Of a stretch of 35,970 nt of DNA, positions 14,907 through 22,699 are shown piece after piece. A program made the translations under genes and the position numbers. Every line of letters starts with the position of its first letter. Positions within the stretch are counted from its first letter, which is position 1. Under the pieces are notes generated by a model. The model made no database searches. It was given only the letters and a program-made list of their open reading frames with translations, and had not been told where the DNA came from. Origin of the DNA: Archaeoglobaceae archaeon. Its GTDB lineage: Archaea; Halobacteriota; Archaeoglobi; Archaeoglobales; Archaeoglobaceae. Location: NCBI GenBank assembly GCA_025058955.1, contig JANXDV010000001.1, forward strand, positions 1 through 35,970, read 5' to 3'.

Positions 14907-15389
14907 ATGAAATTTGAGATCGTGAAGATCGAAATTCCGAAAGATTGCAACATCATTCTTGGCACCGCACATTTCATAAAGACTGTCGAGGATCTTTATG
15001 AGGCTTTGGTGAACTCAGTTCCGAGTATTAAGTTTGGAATAGCGTTCTGTGAAGCTTCAGGACCTTGTTTGGTTAGACATGAAGGTAACGACCCTGAACT
15101 TAGAGAACTTGCAGCTAAAAAAGCTCTTGAACTTGCATGCGGACACTGTTTTATAATTTTCATAAAAAATGCTTATCCTATAAATGTTCTTGGAAGGATC
15201 AAAGAGGTTCCAGAGCTTTGCACAATTTATGCTTCAACCGCAAATCCATTAGAAGTGATCGTCGTGGAAACAGAGCAAGGAAGAGGCATCATCGGAGTTG
15301 TTGACGGATTTAAGAGTAAGGGAATAGAGAGAGAAGAGGACATTAAAGCGAGGAAAGAGTTTCTTAGAAAGATTGGGTATAAACTTTGA
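14907..15389 (+). CDS. Adenosine-specific kinase family protein (COG1839)
   Basis: This 160-residue protein carries the family's signatures FGIAFCEASGPCLVRHEGND, CGHCFIIF and QGRGIIGVVDG. A relative from Pyrobaculum has been described structurally as binding adenosine or adenylates, and the family is often labelled an adenosine-specific kinase. The reaction here is inference. GGAGGGG seven bases before the ATG is a strong ribosome site, and the gap to the previous gene is 12 bp. It is the last gene of the DUF22 operon. Confidence 0.85.
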   Translation: MKFEIVKIEIPKDCNIILGTAHFIKTVEDLYEALVNSVPSIKFGIAFCEASGPCLVRHEGNDPELRELAAKKALELACGHCFIIFIKNAYPINVLGRIKEVPELCTIYASTANPLEVIVVETEQGRGIIGVVDGFKSKGIEREEDIKARKEFLRKIGYKL

Positions 15390-15439
15390 AAATTTTTAAG
15401 AGTAGTAAAAAATATAACCACTTTTTTCAGAATTAATTC

Positions 15440-16738
15440 GTGAGACTTGCATTCTTGCTGCTGATCTTCTTCATGCTGAAAGCGAGCGGTTTCGAGATCG
15501 GAGTTGTGAGCATAAAAGGAGAGATCACAGAAGGAACCTACATCATGCTCGACAATGCCTACAAAAAAGCGAAAGAGAAAGATTTAGATCTTCTCTTAGT
15601 AGAAATAGACACTCCAGGCGGAATTCTTTCTTCCACCCAAAAGATCGTCTCTCTATTCATGAACAGCGAGATTCCGATAGTTGTTTATGTTGGCAAAGGC
15701 TCTATGTGTGCTTCTGCTGGCACCGTAATTCTTCTTTCTGCACACATTGCTGGAATGGCAAATGGAACCGCAATTGGTGCAGCGACACCTGTTACAACTG
15801 CTGGAACTGCTGCTGAGAATAAGACAATAAATTACATTGCGAGTTATGTTAAGGATCTTGCAAGTGCTCGTGGAAGAAATCCAGAGATTGCTGAGAAATT
15901 TGTCACCGAAGCTCTCAGCTTAACAGCTAAAGAAGCCTATGAGCTTGACGTAGTTGATGTCCTTGCGGACAACAGGGATGAATTGATCGCAAAGATCAAT
16001 GGTATGAAAATAGCTGTAGGTGGAAAAGAGATCGTGCTAAATACAACAAGGTATACAATTGTGGAGATCGAAAAACCTTTTCAGGCAGTCCTATATGACA
16101 TGATCTCAAACCCCCAAATTGCAGTGATCTTACTTCTTCTCGGAGTTTACCTTTTGATCTTTGGTTTAACCTCGCCAGGAATGATGGCTGAAGTTATTGG
16201 AGCAATTCTACTGATCTTAGCCTTTGCAGGTTTAGGAGTTTTGAATATAAACTACGCCGGCATTTTCTTAATAATCCTCGGAATCCTTTTCCTGATCGCA
16301 GAACTCTTAACTCCTACCTATGGAGCCTTAGCCATAGCATCGGTGATTTCAATGACTTTAGGAATTCTGATGATCTTTGAAGAGCCAATGATGCCAAAAG
16401 AATTTTATGAATTCTTTCCAAAATTCGCCTTGGGGATTGGAATAGGGATTGCGAGTTTTATGACATTCGTTCTTATAAAGATCATAAAAGTTAAGAGAAA
16501 AAGAAGCTCTGTTGGAGAAGTCATAGGAATAAGGGGAGAAGTCGTTGAGTTTGAAAATGGAAAAGGATTTGCAAAAGTTAGGGGAGAGATCTGGAGAATA
16601 GAATCAAAAGACGATCTCAAAGTTGGAGACGAGATCATAGTTTTAGAGAGAGATGGACTAAATTTGAGGGTGAAAAAATTTGAAGGAACTGAAAGAGGAG
16701 ACGGAGAAGTGGCTAAAGAGACTGAAAGCAAAGCTTAG
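15440..16738 (+). CDS. NfeD-type membrane serine protease (ClpP class)
   Basis: This 432-residue protein has an N-terminal signal sequence (residues 1-17), a ClpP-like protease domain (about 18-195), four or five membrane spans (about 210-345) and a C-terminal OB-like NfeD domain (about 360-425). The probable nucleophile is S92 in MCASAGTVI. The general base is probably K128 in ENKTINY. This is the Ser-Lys dyad known from the Pyrococcus 1510-N protease, which cleaves hydrophobic stomatin tails. No stomatin gene lies beside it, unlike the usual pairing. The start is GTG at 15440. The last 59 bp overlap the DUF357 gene. Confidence 0.9.
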   Translation: MRLAFLLLIFFMLKASGFEIGVVSIKGEITEGTYIMLDNAYKKAKEKDLDLLLVEIDTPGGILSSTQKIVSLFMNSEIPIVVYVGKGSMCASAGTVILLSAHIAGMANGTAIGAATPVTTAGTAAENKTINYIASYVKDLASARGRNPEIAEKFVTEALSLTAKEAYELDVVDVLADNRDELIAKINGMKIAVGGKEIVLNTTRYTIVEIEKPFQAVLYDMISNPQIAVILLLLGVYLLIFGLTSPGMMAEVIGAILLILAFAGLGVLNINYAGIFLIILGILFLIAELLTPTYGALAIASVISMTLGILMIFEEPMMPKEFYEFFPKFALGIGIGIASFMTFVLIKIIKVKRKRSSVGEVIGIRGEVVEFENGKGFAKVRGEIWRIESKDDLKVGDEIIVLERDGLNLRVKKFEGTERGDGEVAKETESKA

Positions 16739-16937
16739 GAAATTGGAGGGAGATAAAAGATTCTTGGATAATATAAAAGCATATGCAAGCGATGCGGAAT
16801 TCTTTCTTTCGAGATCTGACTTAATAAGAGCTTTTGAATGTGTGATATGGGCTTGGGCATGGTTAGAGATTGGATTAGAGTTAGAAAAACTCTATGAAGT
16901 TGGGACAACACATGCTAATGAACAGAGCGATCATTGA
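16680..16937 (+). CDS. DUF357 domain protein
   Basis: This 85-residue helical protein matches DUF357, with the core DAEFFLSRSDLIRAFECVIWAWAWLEIGLELEKL, an HEPN-like two-helix pattern. The start is TTG at 16680, chosen because GAGGGTGA lies six bases upstream within NfeD. The gene overlaps NfeD by 59 bp and KsgA by 44 bp in different frames. Function is unknown. It often sits near translation genes in archaea, as it does here. Confidence 0.85.
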   Translation: MKELKEETEKWLKRLKAKLRKLEGDKRFLDNIKAYASDAEFFLSRSDLIRAFECVIWAWAWLEIGLELEKLYEVGTTHANEQSDH

Positions 16938-17625
16938 AAGAATTCTAAATTATGCTGAGCTTAAAGAAGACGATGTTGTGCTTGAAATTGGCTGTGGAAC
17001 TGGAAATTTAACAAAAGCTCTTCTTGAAAGGTGCAGAGTGATTGGGATTGAGAAAGATCGGAAATTCATAGAACTGCTTAGAAAAAAATTCAAAGAGGAA
17101 ATAGAAGCTAAAAAGCTCATTTTAATTCATGAAGACGCTTTGAAGGTTGAATTTCCATATTTTACAAAGTTTGTTTCAAATATTCCTTATGAGATCTCTT
17201 CTCCACTAATATTTAAGCTTTTTAATTACGATTTCGAGCTTGCAGTTCTCATGCTTCAGCGAGAATTTGCAGAAAGGCTCATCTGCGAAGATAGTCGGTT
17301 GGGAATCATTTCAAAAGCTTATTGCACAGCAGAATTGCTTGAAATTGTGGGTAGGAATAATTTTAAACCGATACCCAAAGTCGATTCTGCGATTGTTAGG
17401 ATCAGACGATCTCCGAAGATTGAAGTTAAAAACAAGCAGTTATTTGAGCTTTTTGTTACATTTGCGTTCACTATGAGAAGAAAAAAACTCGAGAAGATTG
17501 CAAAAGAATTTGAAAAAAGATTTGGCTATAAAATAAAGTTAGAGAAAGAGCTTGCCAATAAGCGTCCAGAAGAGATCGGAGCGCTCAATTTTTCGAGGAT
17601 CTTAGATGATCTACGAACCAGCTGA
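16894..17625 (+). CDS. rsmA: 16S rRNA dimethyladenosine transferase (KsgA/Dim1)
   Basis: It dimethylates the two adjacent adenosines in the 3' terminal hairpin of 16S rRNA late in small-subunit assembly. This 243-residue protein has the SAM-binding motif VVLEIGCGTGNLTKALL, the acidic IGIEKD, the catalytic NIPYEISSPLIF and the C-terminal helical domain with FTMRRKKL. The N-terminus GQHMLMNRAIIERI is the family's GQ(N/H)F-like start, which supports ATG 16894. It overlaps both neighbours. Confidence 0.96.
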   Translation: MKLGQHMLMNRAIIERILNYAELKEDDVVLEIGCGTGNLTKALLERCRVIGIEKDRKFIELLRKKFKEEIEAKKLILIHEDALKVEFPYFTKFVSNIPYEISSPLIFKLFNYDFELAVLMLQREFAERLICEDSRLGIISKAYCTAELLEIVGRNNFKPIPKVDSAIVRIRRSPKIEVKNKQLFELFVTFAFTMRRKKLEKIAKEFEKRFGYKIKLEKELANKRPEEIGALNFSRILDDLRTS

Positions 17626-18163
17626 AGATAGCGAACTCTTGCTTGAAGTCGCATTGAAGGAGTTAGATCCGAATGATGAGGTAATAGAAATTGGTGCAGG
17701 AAGTGGTTTTGTAGCTGAAAAGCTTTTTAATAAGTGTAAATTTCTATTAACAACAGATATTTCGCCTTTTGCTGTGAAAAAACTCAAAGAAAAAGGATTA
17801 GACGTTGTCAGAACAGACATTGCAAATGGGATCAAAAAGAGGTTCTCTCTCGTTTTATTCAATCCACCATATTTAGAGCTTGAAAAAGAGTTGAAGCGTA
17901 GTTACTGGGAAGATCTGAGTATAGATGGTGGGAAGTATGGTTTGGAGGTGATCTGCAGATTTCTCGACACTCTGCGTAATTTTATGTCAGAGAGGGGAAG
18001 GGCGATCGTTATTGTTTCATCGTTGAACATACCAAAAGTTTTTGAAGAGATCACGATAAGAGGTTTTGAATACGAGATCGTTGGTGAGAAAAAACTATTT
18101 TTCGAAAAAATCTTTGCTATAAAGATCTTCGAACGAGGACAAGATCAAGGATCTCTTCTCTAA
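17606..18163 (+). CDS. HemK/PrmC-type methyltransferase (archaeal Mtq2-like)
   Basis: This 185-residue SAM methyltransferase has EPAEDSELLLE, the SAM site VIEIGAGSGFVAEKL, TDISPFAV and the diagnostic FNPPYLEL. The NPPY motif indicates methylation of a Gln, Asn or N6-adenine type nitrogen. The short archaeal form resembles eukaryotic Mtq2, which methylates the GGQ of the release factor. It overlaps ksgA by 20 bp, and its 3' end overlaps the convergent regulator gene by 47 bp. Confidence 0.9.
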   Translation: MIYEPAEDSELLLEVALKELDPNDEVIEIGAGSGFVAEKLFNKCKFLLTTDISPFAVKKLKEKGLDVVRTDIANGIKKRFSLVLFNPPYLELEKELKRSYWEDLSIDGGKYGLEVICRFLDTLRNFMSERGRAIVIVSSLNIPKVFEEITIRGFEYEIVGEKKLFFEKIFAIKIFERGQDQGSLL

Positions 18164-18665
18164 CCTCAAAACCGTCTAAAGTCTCAAATTTTCCTTTTTC
18201 AACTTTTATGAGTTCTCCAACCTTTAGTTCTGGATTTGGTGATGAGACAACCTCATAAATTCCATCTGAAACGCATTTTAACCTCTTTATTTCTCTTTCA
18301 CATCCTCCACATTTAAATCCGAGTATAACGCTTAACCTATCAGCTACTTCGTCATTCATATGATGTTCAAGCTCACAGCCAAGCTTCTCAGCAACGTCAT
18401 CTTCAATGCCTATGAACTTGAAGAAGTTTGAAGCAATGTTGTAATGTCTTTTTATCCTTTTAGCTATTTCTTCTCCACTTTTTGTCAAAATAGCACCTTT
18501 GTAAGGGTTGTAGTCTACATATCCCATTTCTTTCAGCTTTAGAAGCATTTCAGTCACACTTGCAGGTTTTACTTTTAAGATCTTTGCAAGATCGCCAGTT
18601 TTTGCTACCTTCCCATTTTTTTGCAGATCGTATATGGCTTCAAGATACTCTTCCGCTCTTTCCAC
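18117..18665 (-). CDS. DtxR-family metal-dependent repressor
   Basis: The 182-residue regulator has a winged-helix N-terminus (EYLEAIYDLQKNGKVAKTGDLAKILKVKPASVTEML), a dimerisation/metal domain and an SH3/FeoA-like C-terminus (about 130-182). Metal ligands include H74 and the cluster C97-E-L-E100-H101, matching the iron-type DtxR pattern (Cys-x-x-Glu-His) rather than the manganese type. An extra Cys group, CGGCEREIKRLKC at about 118-130, could bind another metal or sense redox state. The start is GTG at 18665. It probably represses iron or manganese uptake genes elsewhere, and perhaps itself from the shared promoter with glyA. Confidence 0.93.
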   Translation of the reverse strand: MERAEEYLEAIYDLQKNGKVAKTGDLAKILKVKPASVTEMLLKLKEMGYVDYNPYKGAILTKSGEEIAKRIKRHYNIASNFFKFIGIEDDVAEKLGCELEHHMNDEVADRLSVILGFKCGGCEREIKRLKCVSDGIYEVVSSPNPELKVGELIKVEKGKFETLDGFEVREEILDLVLVRRSL

Positions 18666-18714
18666 AAAAAGAGTATCTCGGAAAACTTAAATATTTTCGT
18701 CATTTGCTTCTCAC
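18666..18714. promoter_or_regulatory. Shared bidirectional promoter, DtxR regulator / glyA
   Basis: The 49-bp gap between the divergent GTG (18665) and ATG (18715) has one AT core, CTTAAATATTTT. It contains the perfect palindrome AAATATTT (18689-18696). Its centre is about 27 bp from one start codon and 22 bp from the other, so both transcripts would begin at their start codons. No second TATA candidate fits. Confidence 0.6.
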
Positions 18715-19968
18715 ATGTATTCCGAGATCTTCAATATAATCAGGAAGCACAATGAGATGATGAGAAACTCTATTCCATTGATTGCAAGCGAAAATCTAAC
18801 TTCCGAACTTGTTAGGAAATGCTACTTAGCGGATTTTGGTCATAGATATGCGGAGGGAAAAGTTGGAGAAAGATACTATGCGGGGTGTAAATTCATAGAC
18901 GAGGTTGAGGATCTCGCAATCAGACTAACTAAGAAACTTTTTGATGCAGAACATGTCAATCTACAACCAATTTCGGGTGTGGTAGCAAATCTTGCAGCAT
19001 TTTTTGCATTAACAAAACCTGGAGATACAGTTTTTAGTATATCAGTTCCCTGTGGGGGACATATAAGCCATGACAAGATCTCTGCTGCAGGATTAAGAGG
19101 TTTAAAAGTTGTTTACTATCCATTCGATGTCAAAGCGATGAATTTAGATCTTCCCGCAACTGAGAAGCTTGCAAGAGAAGTAAAGCCAGAGCTCTTCATA
19201 CTTGGCTCAAGTCTCATGCTCTTTAGACAGCCTGTGAAGGAGATCGTTGAGATCGCAGAAGAAATTGAGGCAAAAGTTATGTTCGACGCAAGTCATGTTC
19301 TTGGACTGATAGCGGGGAAAGTTTATCCAAATCCAATGAAAGAGGGGGCGGATGTGCTAACCGCTTCCACTCATAAAACCTTTTTTGGACCTCAAAGGGC
19401 TCTAATCTTAAGCAAGGAGAGTTTGGCAAAAAAGATCGATAGAGCGGTTTTTCCTGGAGTTGTGAGCAATCATCATCTCCATTCCTTAGCGGGATATGCG
19501 ATTGCAGTGATGGAAATGCTTGAATTTGGTGAAGAATACGCTAAACAAGTTGTAAAAAATGCAAAAAAACTTGCGGAGGAGCTTTATAACAGAAATTACG
19601 CAGTTCTTGGAGAGAAGTTTGGATTTACTGAGACTCATCAAATCGCAATAGACGTTCGTTCCTTGGGAGGAGGAGATCCAGTTGCGAGAAAGCTGGAGGC
19701 GGTAGGGATAATAATAAACAAAAATCTACTACCGTGGGATCCACTTGAGAGCACCGCAAATCCATCTGGAATTCGACTTGGAGTTCAAGAAGTGACAAGA
19801 CTTGGAATGAAGGAAGAGGAAATGATTTCAATTGCTGAATTCATCGATATGGCTATAAAGGAGAAAAAGAGTTTTGAAGAACTCAGAAAAGAGATCTCAG
19901 AGTTTAGAAGGGATTTTCAAACTGTAAAGTTCACCTTTGAAGAGTGCAATGCGTATTCTGAACTATGA
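18715..19968 (+). CDS. glyA: Serine hydroxymethyltransferase
   Basis: This PLP enzyme interconverts serine and glycine with transfer of a one-carbon unit to the tetrahydropterin carrier, tetrahydromethanopterin in archaea of this type. The 417 residues are typical of the family. The PLP lysine is K221 in TASTHKTFFGPQ. D191 and H194 lie in FDASHVLGL, and the N-terminal IPLIASEN and HRYAEGKVGERYYAG motifs are present. The C-terminus overlaps the next ATG (ATGA at 19965-19968). Confidence 0.97.
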   Translation: MYSEIFNIIRKHNEMMRNSIPLIASENLTSELVRKCYLADFGHRYAEGKVGERYYAGCKFIDEVEDLAIRLTKKLFDAEHVNLQPISGVVANLAAFFALTKPGDTVFSISVPCGGHISHDKISAAGLRGLKVVYYPFDVKAMNLDLPATEKLAREVKPELFILGSSLMLFRQPVKEIVEIAEEIEAKVMFDASHVLGLIAGKVYPNPMKEGADVLTASTHKTFFGPQRALILSKESLAKKIDRAVFPGVVSNHHLHSLAGYAIAVMEMLEFGEEYAKQVVKNAKKLAEELYNRNYAVLGEKFGFTETHQIAIDVRSLGGGDPVARKLEAVGIIINKNLLPWDPLESTANPSGIRLGVQEVTRLGMKEEEMISIAEFIDMAIKEKKSFEELRKEISEFRRDFQTVKFTFEECNAYSEL

Positions 19969-20867
19969 TAAAAAATTTAAATCCCGCATTATTTGAAAGA
20001 CTTTTAAAAATCGACCCCTCTCCAAACTTCCTCGAATTTCTTGAAAAGCCCTTGAGAAAAAGTGTTAGAATAAACACACTTAAAGCAAATTTGGATTTCG
20101 TAGTAAATAGACTCTCGGCAATTCTTGAAGAAAGAGTCCCGTGGTGTGAAGAGGGTTATTACGTTAACACTGAAGAGCTTTCATCAATCCCGGAGCACCC
20201 GCTCGGGGTGGTCTTTTCACAATCTTCAGTTTCAATGATCCCGCCAATTTTGATGGAACTTGAACCAAAAATGACCGTTCTTGATCTCTGTGCATCTCCA
20301 GGAGCAAAAACGACACAAATAGCCCAGTATATGGAAAATGAGGGATGTATAGTTGCAAATGACGTAAAAATTGAAAGGATCAACATGTTGATCTCAAATC
20401 TTCAGAAGTGTGGAGTGCTGATCGCTAAAGTCACCATGCTTGATGGAAGGAAATTTGCAAAATTTGAGAAAAAATTTGATGCGGTGCTCGTGGACGCTCC
20501 TTGTAGTAATTTGGGAATGATCAGAAAGAACTTTGTTTATGCGAAACAGTGGAATTTGAAAATGAGTCTTCATTTGTCTAAATTGCAGAAGGAGTTGCTA
20601 ATGACAGGTTATAAGTGTCTTAAACCTGGTGGGATCCTTATCTACTCAACTTGCACCTTAGAGCCTTTGGAGAATGAAGAAGTCATCGATTACCTTTTGA
20701 GGAATACTGAAGCCAATTTGGAAAAGATTGAGCTACCAATAAACGCAATTGGCGGATTTACAAAATTTGAAGAAAATTCTTATTTAGAGGAGGTGAAAAA
20801 ATGTCTTCGAATTCATCCACAGATGAACGACACAGAGGGATTTTTTGTAGCGAAGATCACAAAATAA
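19965..20867 (+). CDS. RNA m5C methyltransferase, NOL1/NOP2/Sun family
   Basis: This 300-residue enzyme methylates cytosine C5 in tRNA or rRNA. It has the SAM motif TVLDLCASPGAKTTQIA and two catalytic cysteines, C180 in VDAPCSNLG and C230 in YSTCTLEP. The C-terminus EGFFVAKITK is the family end. No PUA domain is fused. The following gene supplies a PUA-like domain as a separate protein. The start overlaps the glyA stop by four bases. Confidence 0.94.
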   Translation: MIKNLNPALFERLLKIDPSPNFLEFLEKPLRKSVRINTLKANLDFVVNRLSAILEERVPWCEEGYYVNTEELSSIPEHPLGVVFSQSSVSMIPPILMELEPKMTVLDLCASPGAKTTQIAQYMENEGCIVANDVKIERINMLISNLQKCGVLIAKVTMLDGRKFAKFEKKFDAVLVDAPCSNLGMIRKNFVYAKQWNLKMSLHLSKLQKELLMTGYKCLKPGGILIYSTCTLEPLENEEVIDYLLRNTEANLEKIELPINAIGGFTKFEENSYLEEVKKCLRIHPQMNDTEGFFVAKITK

Positions 20868-21265
20868 AAGCTCTTATTAGAGAACAATTCGGTGCGGAAG
20901 TTGAGCTATGCTTTTACGTTGGAGGGAGAGGTAAAGTGTATGCTTATAAAGAGTGCGAGTTTTCCATTAGAGGCAAAAACAAGGGAATTTATTTCGGTAA
21001 GATCGAAAAAGACGGGTTGAGACTTTCGATCGAGGGAAGTTTTATCGTCGGAAGATTTGCAAAAAAAGGTGTTTTAGAGATCCACGAAAGAGAGGCGATT
21101 GATTGGTTGAATGGAAAGGATCTGAAAAGCGACTATAAAGGCTACTGCATACTCAGGTGGGGAGAATACTTCTTGGGTTGTGGAAAGGGGAATGGTAAGG
21201 TTATAAAAAATTACGTGCCAAAAGATCGAAGACTTCGAGCCTCTTCAGAGGAAATCGGCGATTAG
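20801..21265 (+). CDS. Stand-alone PUA-like RNA-binding protein (fmu C-terminal type, COG3270)
   Basis: This 154-residue protein resembles the C-terminal domain of bacterial RsmF/YebU methylases. The pattern REAIDWLNGKDLKSDYKGYCILRWGEYFLGCGKGNGKVIKNYVPKDRRLRA matches the family's GY-x-h-h-x-W/Y-x-G-x-x-L-G-C-G and final IPKxRR blocks. It begins 67 bp inside the methyltransferase gene. The ATG is well supported by GGAGGTG six bases upstream. It probably delivers the preceding methyltransferase to its RNA in trans. The 3' end overlaps the convergent xthA by 21 bp. Confidence 0.82.
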   Translation: MSSNSSTDERHRGIFCSEDHKIKALIREQFGAEVELCFYVGGRGKVYAYKECEFSIRGKNKGIYFGKIEKDGLRLSIEGSFIVGRFAKKGVLEIHEREAIDWLNGKDLKSDYKGYCILRWGEYFLGCGKGNGKVIKNYVPKDRRLRASSEEIGD

Positions 21266-22003
21266 TGGCAAATGATCCGAAGGTCTCTCCGCAAGTCTTG
21301 GTTTAAGATCCACATCGCAGTATTTGCATTTCTCAGCAAGGCTCTTTGTAGCGAGAATTGCATCTACTCTCCAGCCAAGTCCCTTCTCTATTGCACCTTT
21401 AACGCGATAGTCGTAGAATGAATAGATCTTCTCATTTGGATGCATTTTCCTTAGCAGATCTACAAAGCCAAGATCCAATATCTTCTTATATGCTTTTCTC
21501 GCATCCTCGTGGAAACAAACATGATTCCTTAGCTTTTCAGGACTATGAACGTCTATTGGCTCGGGGGCAACGTTCATGTCTCCGCAGATCAGTATTCTAT
21601 CGTTTAGATCAAATTTTTTAATCCACTCATAGAATTTCTCAAGCCATTTGAGCTTGTAAACATACTTTTCGCTTTCTATACTGTAGCCTTGCGGAACATA
21701 GATGTTGATCAACTTAAGATCATCGAATTCTGCAAAGATCAATCGATCTTCATCTTCTCCATTCAAACCAAAGCTAACCTTTATTGGCTCTTTCAGCGAC
21801 GCAATTGCAACCCCACTCTGCCCTCCCTTGCCTCTGAAGACAACGTGATATCCAAGCCTTAGAAATTCTGCTGAGGGAAATTTCCTGTCCTCAACCTTTG
21901 TTTCCTGCATGCAAAAGAAATCTGGCTTCTTCTCCTTTATCCATGGGATAACGATGTGAAGCCTTGAATTGATTGAGTTCACATTGAAAGTTGCAACTCG
22001 CAT
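21245..22003 (-). CDS. xthA: Exonuclease III family AP endonuclease
   Basis: It cleaves DNA 5' to abasic sites in base excision repair. This 252-residue EEP-fold enzyme has N7 (ATFNVNS), metal ligand E34 (MQETKV), Y102 (IYVPQG), D142 and N144 (CGDMNVAP), and the D243-H244 pair (SDHLPLIADF). It lies 21 bp downstream of nth on the same strand, forming a glycosylase plus AP-endonuclease unit. Confidence 0.95.
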   Translation of the reverse strand: MRVATFNVNSINSRLHIVIPWIKEKKPDFFCMQETKVEDRKFPSAEFLRLGYHVVFRGKGGQSGVAIASLKEPIKVSFGLNGEDEDRLIFAEFDDLKLINIYVPQGYSIESEKYVYKLKWLEKFYEWIKKFDLNDRILICGDMNVAPEPIDVHSPEKLRNHVCFHEDARKAYKKILDLGFVDLLRKMHPNEKIYSFYDYRVKGAIEKGLGWRVDAILATKSLAEKCKYCDVDLKPRLAERPSDHLPLIADFL

Positions 22004-22024
22004 GGTTTCAATTCATTATTTAAA

Positions 22025-22654
22025 TTAAAAATCTTTCCTCGAATTGTAGCTCTTACAAGAATTCCTTATAGGACACTCTTCACATTTCGGATTTCTTGGT
22101 AAGCATAAAGTTTGTCCAAAGCCAACAAATGCGGAATTCAGTCTATCCCAAAGTTCTATTGGAAAGATCTTCTTTAATTCTTCCTCAGTCTCCTCTGGCT
22201 TCCGAGTTTCCACCAATCCAAGTCTATTCGCAATTCTGTGCACGTGAGTGTCTACAGCAATGGCGGGTTTACCAAGATAAGCTAAGACTATGTTTGCGGT
22301 TTTTCTCCCAACCCCTGGAAGTTCTAAGAGCTCTTCAATCGTTTCCGGGAATTTTCTTCCCCTAAGGATCTCAGCGATCTCCTTTATTCTTCTCGCCTTA
22401 ACCCTATAAAATCCAACCGATCTTATAAGGCTCTCTATCTCATCCACTTTCATCTCAGCAAGTTCTTCAATCGAATTCACCTTAGAAAAGAGTTTCGCGA
22501 CAGCCTTTGAAGTCTGCTCATCTCTTGTTCTTGCACTCAAAACTGTAGCGATTAGAATTTGCCAAGGTTCAAGCTTTACATTGTGCAAGAAGATCGGAGC
22601 ATTTCTCTTCTTTGCTTCACTTTCCATGAGATCTATGAGCTCAAAGAGATCCAT
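22025..22654 (-). CDS. nth: Endonuclease III (DNA glycosylase/AP lyase)
   Basis: It removes oxidised pyrimidines and cuts the abasic site. This 209-residue protein has the helix-hairpin-helix LPGVGRKTA with catalytic K118, D135 in AVDTHVHR, and a 4Fe-4S site C-x6-C-x2-C-x5-C near the C-terminus (CLPRNPKCEECPIRNSC). The open frame runs 56 codons further upstream into purM. The ATG at 22654 gives the family N-terminus and the right TATA spacing. Confidence 0.95.
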   Translation of the reverse strand: MDLFELIDLMESEAKKRNAPIFLHNVKLEPWQILIATVLSARTRDEQTSKAVAKLFSKVNSIEELAEMKVDEIESLIRSVGFYRVKARRIKEIAEILRGRKFPETIEELLELPGVGRKTANIVLAYLGKPAIAVDTHVHRIANRLGLVETRKPEETEEELKKIFPIELWDRLNSAFVGFGQTLCLPRNPKCEECPIRNSCKSYNSRKDF

Positions 22655-22699
22655 GCTTTTAATCGAATAAGTTTTTAAAAAGTTCTTCCAATTTTGGCT
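22655..22699. promoter_or_regulatory. Shared bidirectional promoter, nth-xthA / purM-ogg2
   Basis: The 45-bp gap contains a single TATA-like element, the perfect palindrome TTTTTAAAAA (22672-22681). It is 22-24 bp from each of the two ATGs, so both transcripts are predicted leaderless. On each side it appears to drive a base-excision-repair gene. Confidence 0.6.
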
